Of a DNA stretch of 64,000 nt, positions 45,403 to 55,200 are shown one piece after another. This DNA is from Flagellimonas flava (GTDB lineage: Bacteria > Bacteroidota > Bacteroidia > Flavobacteriales > Flavobacteriaceae), in contig NZ_FQWL01000004.1 of assembly GCF_900129665.1 (NCBI RefSeq), positions 62,001 through 126,000 of the forward strand, given 5' to 3'. The position numbers and the translations under genes were made by a program. A model generated the notes under the pieces. The model saw only the letters and a list, made by a program, of their open reading frames with translations. It did no database searches and was not told where the DNA came from. Position 1 is the first letter of the stretch, and each line of letters begins with the position of its first letter.

Positions 45403-46017
45403 TTAAAAAAGCCCGTGAAGTTCAGCGTCAATGCGATTAATAACCCTGCCCAAATCTTCTGGATTATCCACAAAGTTGATATCATCCACATCAAAAACAA
45501 GTAATTTCCCTTTTTCATAAGTATTTACCCAAGCCTCGTACCTTTCGTTTAGTCGGCTGAGGTAATCTATTGAAATACTGTTTTCATAATCCCGACCACG
45601 TTTATGAATTTGATTCACCAAATTGGGAATGGAACTTCTTAAGTAAATAAGAAGGTCTGGGGGTTGCACCAAAGTCTCCATGAGTTCGAACAAGCTGGAA
45701 TAATTCTCGAAATCACGATTGGTCATTAATCCCATAGCATGCAGATTGGGTGCAAAAATGTGTGCATCTTCATAAATGGTCCTATCCTGAATGACCTTTT
45801 TTCCGGTTTCCCTGATTTTTAGAATTTGACGATACCTGCTATTGAGAAAGTAAATTTGCAGGTTAAAGCTCCACCGTTCCATTTGGGTATAGAAATCATC
45901 CAAATAGGGGTTGTCCACCACATCCTCAAAATGTGCTTCCCATTTGTAGTGTTTTGCCAATAAGTTGGTTAGGGTAGTCTTTCCGGCGCCAATGTTTCCT
46001 GCTACAGCAATGTGCAT
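45403..46017 (-). CDS. Deoxynucleoside kinase
   Basis: A 204-residue dNK-family kinase that phosphorylates deoxyadenosine, deoxyguanosine or deoxycytidine for salvage. The start MHIAVAGNIGAGKTTLTNLL at 46017 places the P-loop at residue 7; the longer frame to 46080 has no P-loop-linked reason. EAHFEDVVDNPYLDDFY contains the Glu and Tyr residues that hold the base, and IQDRTIYEDAHIF the DRS-like motif (Asp-Arg-Thr). The lid IHKRGRDYE has the phosphate-binding Arg residues. It is divergent from metK. Confidence 0.92.
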   Translation of the reverse strand: MHIAVAGNIGAGKTTLTNLLAKHYKWEAHFEDVVDNPYLDDFYTQMERWSFNLQIYFLNSRYRQILKIRETGKKVIQDRTIYEDAHIFAPNLHAMGLMTNRDFENYSSLFELMETLVQPPDLLIYLRSSIPNLVNQIHKRGRDYENSISIDYLSRLNERYEAWVNTYEKGKLLVFDVDDINFVDNPEDLGRVINRIDAELHGLF

Positions 46018-46143
46018 GGGGTAATGGTGTTTTAGATTGGTGTTTATTTTGATAAGGGAAACCTTCTGCGCAATATACAAAGTATATCCAGTTGATGAAA
46101 AAAAACACTTCCAATTGGAGTGAAAGATCTTTTGCGATTAAGT

Positions 46144-46173
46144 TTTGAAATTTAAATCAATAACTTACTTTTG
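46144..46173 (+). promoter_or_regulatory. Promoter of metK
   Basis: TTTG at 46144-46147 and TACTTTTG at 46166-46173 with an 18-base spacer, a clear Bacteroidota promoter. The RNA should begin at about 46180, immediately before the riboswitch-like fold. Confidence 0.75.
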
Positions 46174-46183
46174 CCCTTCAATT

Positions 46184-46254
46184 TGAGGATAGATTTGACT
46201 GATTGCAACCTCATTTTGCTGAATGGTTTTCAGTTTCTAAAAATGCTAAAGCAG
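46184..46254 (+). ncRNA. SAM-II-type riboswitch candidate in the metK leader
   Basis: The leader fits the SAM-II pseudoknot. P1 is TGAGG (46184-46188) with CCTCA (46209-46213). The loop between them carries GATTTGACTGATTGCA (46192-46207), which matches the conserved SAM-II loop GATTTnACnG..TTGCA. The 3' part AATGCTAAAGCAG (46242-46254) has the conserved GCTAAA core; its AAT and CAG can pair back with ATT and CTG of the loop, closing the pseudoknot. A small hairpin, CTGAA/TTCAG, fills the variable linker. A later stem, AGTTTAC (46253-46259) with GTAAACT (46292-46298), would overlap the last pseudoknot pairs and could act as the switch. The class is inferred by eye. Confidence 0.68.
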
Positions 46255-46340
46255 TTTACCCCTTTAAAACAGGGCATCTCCCCAGAGATTTGTAAACTCC
46301 GAAGCAACTTTGTCAAATCTTATCCCGTTAAAACATTAGA

Positions 46341-47594
46341 ATGGCTTATCTGTTTACCTCAGAGTCCGTTAGTGAAGGACACCCGGATAAAATCGCGGAT
46401 CAAATCAGTGATGCACTTTTAGATAATTTTTTGGCTTTCGACCCAGATAGCAAGGTAGCTTGCGAAACCTTGGTCACAACAGGTCAGGTTGTCTTGGCTG
46501 GAGAAGTTAAAAGTCATACCTATTTGGATGTGCAAAATATAGCCAGGGAGGTTATTAATACAATCGGGTACACTAAGGGTGAATACCAGTTCAGCGGTGA
46601 TTCTTGTGGGGTTATATCCCTTATTCATGAGCAATCCCAAGACATTAACCAAGGAGTGGACCGCGAAAGTAAGGAAGAGCAAGGTGCAGGAGACCAAGGT
46701 ATGATGTTCGGTTATGCCACTAAGGAAACCGAGAACTTTATGCCACTGGCACTGGACATTTCACATAAGATTCTTCAGGTGTTGGCCGATCTAAGAAGGG
46801 AAGGCACACAAATGGACTACCTTAGACCAGATGCCAAGGCCCAGGTTACTATTGAGTATTCGGATGCCAACGTACCCCAAAGAATTGACACCATTGTTGT
46901 TTCTACCCAACACGATGAATTCGATGTCGATGCCGCAATGTTGTCCAAAATCAAGGAGGATATTGTAAACATCTTGATTCCTAGAGTAAAGAAATTATTG
47001 CCTGCGAGTATCCAGAGTCTTTTTAATGATGATATCAAGTATCACATTAACCCTACGGGTAAATTTGTTATCGGGGGACCCCATGGGGATACAGGTTTGA
47101 CCGGACGTAAGATTATTGTGGATACCTATGGAGGAAAAGGAGCCCATGGAGGTGGCGCATTTAGCGGAAAGGACCCCAGCAAGGTGGATCGGAGTGCTGC
47201 CTATGCTGCCCGACATGTTGCCAAAAATTTAGTGGCTGCGGGAGTGGCCGATGAGATTTTGGTTCAAGTGAGTTATGCCATTGGAGTGGTAGAGCCCACA
47301 TCCATTTTTGTGGATACCTATGGCACAGCCAATGTAGATTTATCGGACGGTGAGATTGCCCAAAAAGCAGCTTCATTATTTGACATGCGCCCATTTGCCA
47401 TAGAAGAGAGATTAAAGCTTAGGAACCCCATTTACTTAGAGACGGCGGCTTATGGCCATATGGGGAAACAACCTCAAACGGTATCCAAGGTCTTTGAATC
47501 ACCCTACAATGGAAAAATAGAAAAAGAGGTGGAACTTTTTACCTGGGAAAAGCTGGACAAGGTGGAAGAAGTGAAAAAAGCCTTCAATTTATAA
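46341..47594 (+). CDS. metK: S-adenosylmethionine synthetase
   Basis: A 417-residue MetK that joins methionine and ATP to SAM, with release of PPi and Pi. [20 protein letters not shown] is the ATP/metal N-terminal motif, [20 protein letters not shown] follows, and [20 protein letters not shown] plus [16 protein letters not shown] is the active-site loop region. It is slightly longer than the E. coli enzyme (384) but normal for Bacteroidota. Transcription starts from the promoter at 46144, and the 160-base leader carries a SAM-II-like fold, so feedback repression by its own product is likely. PPi made here can be removed by ppa or hppA. Confidence 0.97.
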   Translation: MAYLFTSESVSEGHPDKIADQISDALLDNFLAFDPDSKVACETLVTTGQVVLAGEVKSHTYLDVQNIAREVINTIGYTKGEYQFSGDSCGVISLIHEQSQDINQGVDRESKEEQGAGDQGMMFGYATKETENFMPLALDISHKILQVLADLRREGTQMDYLRPDAKAQVTIEYSDANVPQRIDTIVVSTQHDEFDVDAAMLSKIKEDIVNILIPRVKKLLPASIQSLFNDDIKYHINPTGKFVIGGPHGDTGLTGRKIIVDTYGGKGAHGGGAFSGKDPSKVDRSAAYAARHVAKNLVAAGVADEILVQVSYAIGVVEPTSIFVDTYGTANVDLSDGEIAQKAASLFDMRPFAIEERLKLRNPIYLETAAYGHMGKQPQTVSKVFESPYNGKIEKEVELFTWEKLDKVEEVKKAFNL

Positions 47595-47595
47595 T

Positions 47596-48528
47596 TCACG
47601 AATTCAATTTGGCTTTTTCTGTACTGTCAATTTTGCCAACATCAATGGTTAATCCATTGTGTTCACGTTTCACTGCGTAGATAAATTTTTCGCCCCATTT
47701 TATTTCATCGGCTTTGTAGGACGAGCGCGAGTAGACCGTTTGCGCGGAAGATTCATCAAATGCCTTGGTCGCAATAATGAACTCTGCATCCTTCTTAAGG
47801 ATTTCACCCTTGTCCATATTGTGCAATGGACTTTTGTCAGTAATAGGATGCACAATGGTCCACATATAGGGCATAAACGCGACCGAACTCCGTTCCAATT
47901 CCAACGAAAAAAAGTCTCTTAATTCTGAATCTTTTCGTTGCATGGCCAGATTGATTTGCACCTCCATTTCCAAAAGTTGATTGCCTTGCGGGTTTGTTAT
48001 TCTAAACATAAAACCATTAATGTCCTGATAGGGAGCAATAACAGCATGTGTGCTGTAACGGATTTTGGACGATGGCCTTGAAAACCTTCCATATAACAAG
48101 CCCGTTGCCAGGGCAAACCCTAATAAGCCCATCATCGATTCGATGGCCGCTACAATATTGGCCGGGTAACCTATTGGTGCGACACGACCGTACCCCAAGG
48201 TGGTAATGGTCTGGGCACTAAAGAAAAAACCCTCCATAAATTGGTCAAAACTCGAATCAGCGTCAATTCCGGTTAGGTTTTCAACGCCGATGAAGGTATA
48301 TATGATCGCAAAAAAAGTGTTGATTATAAAGTAACACAAAAGAACAAACCCGAAAAAACGCGTCCATGACATGGTGATCAGTGTGTGAAAAAAATTCAAC
48401 CGCTCAAAAAACGGAACATTGATTTTTCGAACATTGAACGAACCATCCTTGTTCAATGCCCTATATCCTCCAACATCATTTTTTGTGCCCAGGCCCAGGT
48501 CATTGAATTTTCTTTTTTGTCTTGCCAT
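47596..48528 (-). CDS. Inward-rectifier potassium channel (Kir-type)
   Basis: A 310-residue prokaryotic Kir channel. Helix M1 (FFGFVLLCYFIINTFFAIIY), pore helix and selectivity filter TTLGYGRVAPIG, and helix M2 (IVAAIESMMGLLGFALATGL) occupy about residues 50-165. The cytoplasmic immunoglobulin-like domain (about 170-300) contains HAVIAPYQDINGFMFRITNP. The filter reads TLGYG where most K+ channels have TVGYG. Such channels pass K+ under control of lipid or cytoplasmic ligands. The gene converges on metK with one base between stop codons, a coincidence rather than a link. Confidence 0.93.
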   Translation of the reverse strand: MARQKRKFNDLGLGTKNDVGGYRALNKDGSFNVRKINVPFFERLNFFHTLITMSWTRFFGFVLLCYFIINTFFAIIYTFIGVENLTGIDADSSFDQFMEGFFFSAQTITTLGYGRVAPIGYPANIVAAIESMMGLLGFALATGLLYGRFSRPSSKIRYSTHAVIAPYQDINGFMFRITNPQGNQLLEMEVQINLAMQRKDSELRDFFSLELERSSVAFMPYMWTIVHPITDKSPLHNMDKGEILKKDAEFIIATKAFDESSAQTVYSRSSYKADEIKWGEKFIYAVKREHNGLTIDVGKIDSTEKAKLNS

Positions 48529-48647
48529 TTTTTAAGAATTATAAAATGATTCCATTGCAAACGAAGTTAACCGAATTCAAGACATAAAAAAAGGAAGGCA
48601 CAAAGCCGATATTTTGTAGATTTAGGCTTCAATCAAAATTCTAGTTT

Positions 48648-50576
48648 ATGGTAAAGCTGTTTCGTTTTTCACTCGTTCTATTTTTTTTAATTACTACGTA
48701 TTCCTGCAAGAAAACTGTTCAAAAGGAAGTAGTAGAAGAAAACTATGTTGCCGAGAACTATAGTAAACAGGAAGTGGATATTGAAATGCGTGATGGCGCC
48801 ACCTTGCACACCACCATTTATTCACCAAAAGATACCTCCAGGGAATATCCCATTCTGATGCAGCGAACACCTTATAGTTCAAGACCTTATGGAGAAGAGA
48901 ATTTTAAGAGCAAAATAGGTCCCAACGAACATTTAATGAAAGATGGGTACATTATTGTATATCAAGATGTTAGAGGTAGATGGTTAAGTGAGGGACATTA
49001 TGAGAATATGCGAGCGTATATTCCCAATAAAACCTCCAAAGATCAGGTGGATGAGAGCTCAGATACCTATGACACTATCGAATGGCTGGTGAATAATGTG
49101 GAAAATAACAATGGAAAGGTTGGTGTCTGGGGAATTTCTTACCCTGGCTTTTACGCCACATATGCCACTGTGGATGCACATCCTGCATTGAAGGCTGCTT
49201 CGCCCCAGGCCTGTATAGGCGATTTCTTTTTTGATGATTTCCATCACAACGGCGCTTATTTGCTAAGTTATTTTAAGGCGACATCCCTTTTTGGAACACC
49301 GAGGCCCAATAACGACCAGCCCATTGATACTGCATGGTATGTGTTTCCAGATATTCAGACCGATGACCAATACCAATTCTTTTTGGATGCCGGCCCCCTA
49401 AAAAACCTGAATTCATTTTTTGAATATGAAACTGTGGATACCCCAACGATGCGTCCAGAGGGCGTAACGGATGATTTTTTCTGGAATGAGATCAAGGACC
49501 ATCCCAACTACGACGAATTATGGCAGAAAAAAGGTATTATCCAGCATTTGAAGGATGTAAAATCGCATGTGGCCACCATGATTGTTGGTGGTTGGTTTGA
49601 TGCCGAAGATCTTTATGGACCTTTGGAAACCTACAAAAACATTGAAAAGCATAACGAGGGCAATTATAATACGGTGGTCTTTGGACCTTGGGACCACGGG
49701 GGATGGGCTAGGGATAAGGTAAGAAATGTAGTGGGCAACTACTATTTTGGAGATTCCATTTCGCTTTTTTATCAAAAAAATATTGAGACCAAGTTTTTTG
49801 ACCACTTTTTAAAGGGAAGTGGCGACCATAATAGTGGATTGCCAGAAGCTTACGTGTTTGACTCCGGCAGAAAGGAATGGAAAACGATGGATTCTTGGCC
49901 ACCAAAAAGTTTAACAAAAGAGACAATGTTCCTCTCGGATGATGAGGTGCTTGGCACCGAACAAAAAGAGACAGTTGCGCTTAAATTTGTTAGTGATGTC
50001 AAAAAGCCGGTACCCTATTCAGAGGATATTAAATCTGTTTTTACACCGAGAAAATACATGACAGATGATCAGCGTTTCGCGGCCAGAAGGTCCGACGTTT
50101 TGGTTTTTGAGACGGAGGTCATGGAGGAGGATTTTACCCTTGTAGGAGATATTCTGGCAAAACTGAATGTGGCTACAACCGGAACAGCAGCAGATTGGAT
50201 TGTGAAAATTATAGATGTGCATCCCCCTGATACAGAAACCAATGAGGAAATGCAAGATCATCTCAAAATGGGGAATTACCATTTGATGGTGCGCAGTGAA
50301 GTGCTTCGAGGACGTTTCAGGAACAGTTTTTCAACCCCTGAGCCTTTCATCCCCAATCAAAAGACATCGGTCAACATTAAACTACAGGACGTATTCCATA
50401 CCATCAAAAAAGGACATAGGTTACAAGTACAGGTACAGAGCACATGGTTTCCCCTTATCGACTTAAATCCGCAAACCTATGTGGAGAATATCTTCAAAGC
50501 TGAGGAGGGCGATTTCAAAACCCAGACCCATACGGTTTTTACAGACTCGAAAATCGAGTTTTCCGTGCTGAGGTAA
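48648..50576 (+). CDS. CocE/NonD-family hydrolase (X-Pro dipeptidyl-peptidase-like)
   Basis: A 642-residue secreted serine hydrolase (signal segment FSLVLFFLITTYSC, probably a lipoprotein). The alpha/beta-hydrolase domain holds GVWGISYPGFYATYATVD with the catalytic Ser in GxSYxG, the late Asp region VGGWFDAEDLYGP and the His in GPWDHGGWA. The C-terminal jelly-roll domain (about 430-640) is the PepX_C part. The family includes cocaine esterase, glutaryl-7-ACA acylase and X-Pro peptidases; the substrate is open. It precedes the metY leader by 100 bases. Confidence 0.93.
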   Translation: MVKLFRFSLVLFFLITTYSCKKTVQKEVVEENYVAENYSKQEVDIEMRDGATLHTTIYSPKDTSREYPILMQRTPYSSRPYGEENFKSKIGPNEHLMKDGYIIVYQDVRGRWLSEGHYENMRAYIPNKTSKDQVDESSDTYDTIEWLVNNVENNNGKVGVWGISYPGFYATYATVDAHPALKAASPQACIGDFFFDDFHHNGAYLLSYFKATSLFGTPRPNNDQPIDTAWYVFPDIQTDDQYQFFLDAGPLKNLNSFFEYETVDTPTMRPEGVTDDFFWNEIKDHPNYDELWQKKGIIQHLKDVKSHVATMIVGGWFDAEDLYGPLETYKNIEKHNEGNYNTVVFGPWDHGGWARDKVRNVVGNYYFGDSISLFYQKNIETKFFDHFLKGSGDHNSGLPEAYVFDSGRKEWKTMDSWPPKSLTKETMFLSDDEVLGTEQKETVALKFVSDVKKPVPYSEDIKSVFTPRKYMTDDQRFAARRSDVLVFETEVMEEDFTLVGDILAKLNVATTGTAADWIVKIIDVHPPDTETNEEMQDHLKMGNYHLMVRSEVLRGRFRNSFSTPEPFIPNQKTSVNIKLQDVFHTIKKGHRLQVQVQSTWFPLIDLNPQTYVENIFKAEEGDFKTQTHTVFTDSKIEFSVLR

Positions 50577-50642
50577 ACTTAGCCTGTTATGATGGCGCGC
50601 TAATTTTTTCCAAAAGATTAGGATTTTATATTTTTCTGCCGT

Positions 50643-50650
50643 TATATTTG
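50643..50650 (+). promoter_or_regulatory. Promoter -7 box for the SAM-I riboswitch and metY operon
   Basis: TATATTTG fits TAnnTTTG; it lies 30 bases before the riboswitch. The upstream TTG element is not distinct. Confidence 0.5.
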
Positions 50651-50679
50651 TGGCTCTAAGTTCAAACACGTATTGAATA

Positions 50680-50781
50680 GTTATCAAGAAAGGTGGAGGG
50701 AATAGACCCTATGAAGCCTTAGCAACCCTCGGCTCTGATTCGAGAAGGTGCTAAATTCTATCCCATTGTGGAATAGATAAC
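50680..50781 (+). ncRNA. SAM-I (S-box) riboswitch
   Basis: All core parts of the S-box aptamer are present. P1 is GTTATC (50680-50685) with GATAAC (50776-50781). The sequence then reads AAGAAAGGTGGAGGGA, ATGAAGCCTTAGCAACC (the conserved GAUGAAgCC..GCAACC block), a P3 hairpin (CTCGGCTCTGATTCGAGAAG), GGTGCTAAATTC and a P4 hairpin. SAM binding should favour the terminator hairpin at 50829. It controls metY and the downstream fused gene. Confidence 0.93.
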
Positions 50782-50828
50782 AACAATCGAATATTTTCGG
50801 TTTCTCTTTCTTATAACTTTTTGATTTT

Positions 50829-50863
50829 GCCCGCAGGTTTCCCTTGCAGGGGTTTGGCTTTTT
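50829..50863 (+). terminator. Riboswitch expression-platform terminator
   Basis: GCCCGCAGG (50829-50837) pairs with CCTTGCAGGG plus GGC (50842-50858) through small bulges, then five T (50859-50863). It lies between the S-box aptamer and the metY ATG, where a SAM-dependent terminator is expected. Confidence 0.65.
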
Positions 50864-50904
50864 AAATTGTTTTTGTTGAACTAAAATTTAAAAAACTGGA
50901 AATC

Positions 50905-52179
50905 ATGAGTGATCAAAAATTCGCCACCAATGCATTACACGCTGGACACGACGTAACCGTGAACGGTGGAACAAGGGCCGTGCCCATTTATCAGAGTACA
51001 GCCTATGTGTTCAATAATTCCGACCATGCTGCCAATCTTTTTTCATTGGCTGAGTTTGGCAATATCTATACCCGGATAAACAACCCTACCAACGATATAT
51101 TGGAACAACGCCTTGCCGCCTTGGAAGGAGGTATTGCGTCCGTAGTATGTTCATCCGGGACAGGGGCGATAAATACCGCTTTACTGGTTCTGCTGAAAGC
51201 GGGTGACCATATTGTTGCATCCAACAGCTTGTACGGAGGAACTTATAACCTTTTTAGCGTAACCTTGCCCCGTTTGGGAATCACTACCACTTTTGTGGAT
51301 CCTTCGGACCCCTCAAACTTTGGTAAAGCAGTACAGGATAATACCAGGGCTTTTTTCGTGGAGTCCCTTGGGAATCCAAAATTGGATGTTCTTGATCTAA
51401 AAGCTATTTCTAAAGAAGCTAAGGCTGCGCAGGTTCCTTTTATTGTGGACAATACTGTGGCTTCACCAGCCTTGTTGAACCCTATTGAGCATGGCGCAAA
51501 CATCGTGATCCATTCGCTCACAAAGTATATCAACGGCAATGGGACCGCTTTGGGTGGGGCCATAATTGATGCTGGTACGTTTGACTGGGCCAATGGGAAA
51601 TTCCCTGAGTTCACCGAACCTTCGCCGGGCTATCATGGATTGGTGTATCATGATGCCTTGGGTCCTGCTGCGTTTATTGCCAAAGTACGGATTGAAGGTT
51701 TGAGAGATCATGGTGCCTGTTTAAGCCCATTCAATGCTTTCCAAATTATACAGGGATTGGAAACACTTGAGGTGCGTATGAAAAAACATAGCGAAAACGC
51801 ATTGGCATTGGCGCATTGGCTGGAAGGAAGAGATGAAGTGACCTGGGTAAATTACCCCGGGTTGGAATCCAGCAAGTACAAAAAGTTGTCCGATGAGTAT
51901 TTACCGAATGGACAGAGCAGCATCGTCACATTTGGCGTAAAAGGCGGATTTGAATCCTCGAAAAAGATAGCCGATGAAACCAAAGTATTTTCCCTTCTGG
52001 CCAATATTGGCGATACCAAGTCACTCATCATCCACCCGGCCAGTACAACCCATCAACAATTGGACGAAGCCGAGCAAGAATCTACTGGGGTGACCAAAGA
52101 TCTCATTCGCCTATCCGTTGGTTTGGAGAATTTGGAAGACTTAAAGTCGGATTTGGAGCAAGCCTTTGCCGGCATATAA
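50905..52179 (+). CDS. metY: O-acetylhomoserine aminocarboxypropyltransferase (MetY)
   Basis: A 424-residue Cys/Met-metabolism PLP enzyme that makes homocysteine from O-acetylhomoserine and sulfide. It starts DQKFATNALHAGHDVTVNGG, has the YGGTYNLF phosphate-loop region, and HSLTKYINGNGTALGG with the Schiff-base Lys. The long 424-residue form with the TALGGAIIDAGTFDWANGKF segment is characteristic of MetY rather than MetB. The SAM-I riboswitch and terminator precede it. It is followed after 47 bases by the fused MetX-AK-HSD gene that makes its substrate; sulfide comes from the cys genes to the right. Confidence 0.95.
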   Translation: MSDQKFATNALHAGHDVTVNGGTRAVPIYQSTAYVFNNSDHAANLFSLAEFGNIYTRINNPTNDILEQRLAALEGGIASVVCSSGTGAINTALLVLLKAGDHIVASNSLYGGTYNLFSVTLPRLGITTTFVDPSDPSNFGKAVQDNTRAFFVESLGNPKLDVLDLKAISKEAKAAQVPFIVDNTVASPALLNPIEHGANIVIHSLTKYINGNGTALGGAIIDAGTFDWANGKFPEFTEPSPGYHGLVYHDALGPAAFIAKVRIEGLRDHGACLSPFNAFQIIQGLETLEVRMKKHSENALALAHWLEGRDEVTWVNYPGLESSKYKKLSDEYLPNGQSSIVTFGVKGGFESSKKIADETKVFSLLANIGDTKSLIIHPASTTHQQLDEAEQESTGVTKDLIRLSVGLENLEDLKSDLEQAFAGI

Positions 52180-52226
52180 GTGGATAGAGTACAACTATTA
52201 TTCTCAATTAAAACCAGCATTTATCT

Positions 52227-55200
52227 ATGCTCCAGACCATAGAAATAAAGGATTTTGTTACCATCAGTGGGGCAGCGCAAAAATTACAGCTGTCTTATCA
52301 AGTTTTTGGTCAGAAATTACATACCGCACCAATTGTGCTGGTAAATCACGCACTGACCGGTAACTCCAATGTTACCGGGGAAGGTGGCTGGTGGTCCGAC
52401 CTCATTGGAAAGGATAAATGTATTGATACCGATGTCTACACCATTTTGGCTTTTAATGTTCCCGGAAATGGACACGATGGTTTTGTAATTGACAATTATA
52501 AAGACTTTGTGGCTGGTGATGTGGCGAGAATTTTCCTAGAGGGATTGGATGTCCTTAAGGTAGAACGCCTATTCGCCATTATTGGAGGTTCATTGGGCGG
52601 AGGCGTGGCCTGGGAAATGGCAGCACTCAAGCCGCATGTCACAGAACACTTGATTCCAGTGGCATCTGATTGGAAATCAACAGATTGGTTGATTGCTAAC
52701 TGTCAGATTCAAGAACAGTTTTTGGTCAACTCCAAACAACCGGTGCACGATGCGCGTATGCATGCGATGTTGTGTTATAGGACCCCCGAATCCTTCAAAG
52801 AACGCTTTCACAGGAGTACAAATGAGGAGCTTCAGGTGTTCAACGTCGAAAGTTGGTTGATGCACCATGGTAAGAAGTTACAGGAGCGCTTTCAACTTTC
52901 GGCCTATAAATTGATGAACCAGTTGTTAAAGACCATTGATATCACACGAGATGGTGATAAGGCTTTTCAGGCTCTAAAGGAAAGCGATACCAAGATTCAT
53001 ATCGTAGGGGTCAATTCGGATTTGTTTTTTACCGCGGAAGAGAACAAGGAGACCTTTAGGCATTTGGCCCAAGCAAATACGAACGTTACTTACGGAGAAG
53101 TTCAGTCACTCCATGGTCATGATGCTTTTCTTATCGAGTTCCAACAGTTGGAAAATCTGTTGAAACCTATTTTCCAAAAGCAGGCCATCCAGGAACGGAT
53201 TAAAATATTAAAGTTTGGGGGGAAGTCCCTGGCCAATGGAGATGGACTAAAAAATGTCTTGGACATTATCGAAAACAGGGCAAAAAGTAAAGAACACTTT
53301 GCAGTGGTGCTTTCGGCAAGGGGTAAGGCCACGGACAATTTGGAATTAATGTTGGGTGATGCGGCCAGAGGTGAGGATATCGATCAGAAGTTTACCGAGT
53401 TCAAGGAGTATCAAAATTCGGCAAGTCCCAAGATAGATTTGACACAAGAGTTTGAGACCATCGGAAAACTTCTGCACGGAGTATCGTTAACAGGAGATTA
53501 CAGCTTAAAGACCAAGGACGAATTGCTTGCTTTTGGCGAACTCATATCTGCCAAGGTGATTACGGCAATGTTGTCCGAAAGGGGGGTGCCGGCAAAATTG
53601 GTGGACTCAAGGGAGTTGATAAAAACCGACGACACCTTTAATAATGCGGAGGTGGATGAAGCCATTTCCAAGGAGAATGTGATACGGTATTTTAGGGAAC
53701 TGGAAGCTGGTACCATAGCAATCGCTACTGGATTTATTGCTTCCACCGTAGATGGGGAAACCACAACACTTGGCCGAAACGGCAGCAATTATTCGGCGGC
53801 ACTATTGGCTAATTTTTTGGATGCCCAAGAGTTGGTGAACTATACCCATGTGGATGGAATTTTCACAGCAAATCCTGATTTGGTTACCGAAGCCAAACGT
53901 ATCGATAGTATCTCCTATGAGGAGGCAAACGAACTGGCAAATTTCGGAGCGAATATTTTGCATGCTAAAACCATAATTCCGCTTATAGAGAAAAACATTC
54001 CACTTCGCATTAAAAACACTTTCAATCCAGAAAATGAAGGAACACTGATAGGCCCAAAAACTGGTAATGGAGGTATTAAGTCCCTGTCTGTTTTGGAGGA
54101 TGTGGCTCTGGTGAACCTATCAGGGCGCGGACTTCTGGGAAAAGTGGGTATAGATGCAAGGATTTTTAAGGCCCTGGGTCAGAACAATATCAATGTCGGT
54201 ATAATCTCGCAAGGCTCTTCCGAAAGAGGAATTGGATTGGTGGTGGACGCTGCCAAGGCCAAAAAAGCCAAAAAAGTTTTGGATGTGGAGTTTGAAACTG
54301 ACTACTCCGCCCACGATGTGAACCAAATTACCGTAATGGAGGATGTTTCTGTAATATCCATTGTTGGGATGGATTTGAGTTCTTTTCACAAACCGTTCAA
54401 TGCCTTGGTCAAAAATCAGGTAGTACCGTTACTGTTTAATAATACAGTTACTGGAAAAAATGTGAGTTTGGTTGTCAAAAAACCGGATTTGCATAAGGCC
54501 ATTAATGTGGTACACGGTCAAATTTTTGGAATAGCCAAGAGGGTAAATCTCGCCATATTTGGTCATGGTAATGTTGGAGGCACTTTGATTGATCAAATAC
54601 TTGATTCGAGGAGTAACATTCAAGAACGAAAGGGGATCGATTTACGGATTTTTGCTGTTTCCAACTCTAAAAAAGCTCTTTTGAATGCCGAAGGTGTTTC
54701 GAAAGAATGGCAATCAAAGATTAAAACTACAGGTGAATCTTGTGGAATAGAGGAAATCATAAATTTTACCAAGGAACACCATTTGGAGAATTTGATTGCT
54801 GTGGACAACACTGCGAGCCAGGAGTTTGTATCCCATTACCAACAACTTATAGAAAACGGTTTTGATTTAGTGTCCTCCAACAAAATAGCAAACACCTTGG
54901 ATTTTGATTATTACAGATCTATTCGAGGAGATCTTGCGAGGAACCAAAAACAATACTTATATGAAACTAATGTTGGCGCAGGACTACCCCTAATAGACAC
55001 CATTAAGTTATTGCACCTTTCAGGGGAGAATATTACTCGTATAAAGGGAGTTTTCTCTGGTTCTTTGAGCTACATTTTTAATACATTTTCAGAAAATGAT
55101 GTTACATTTTCCCGTATCGTTCGGGAAGCAATGGAGAAAGGTTTCACGGAACCAGATCCGCGAGAGGATCTTTCCGGAAATGATGTTGGGAGAAAGTTAT

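Noticed and set aside
46184..46254. SAM-I (S-box) in the metK leader
   Set aside because: The GATGAA..GCAACC and kink-turn parts of the S-box are missing; the pattern fits SAM-II better.
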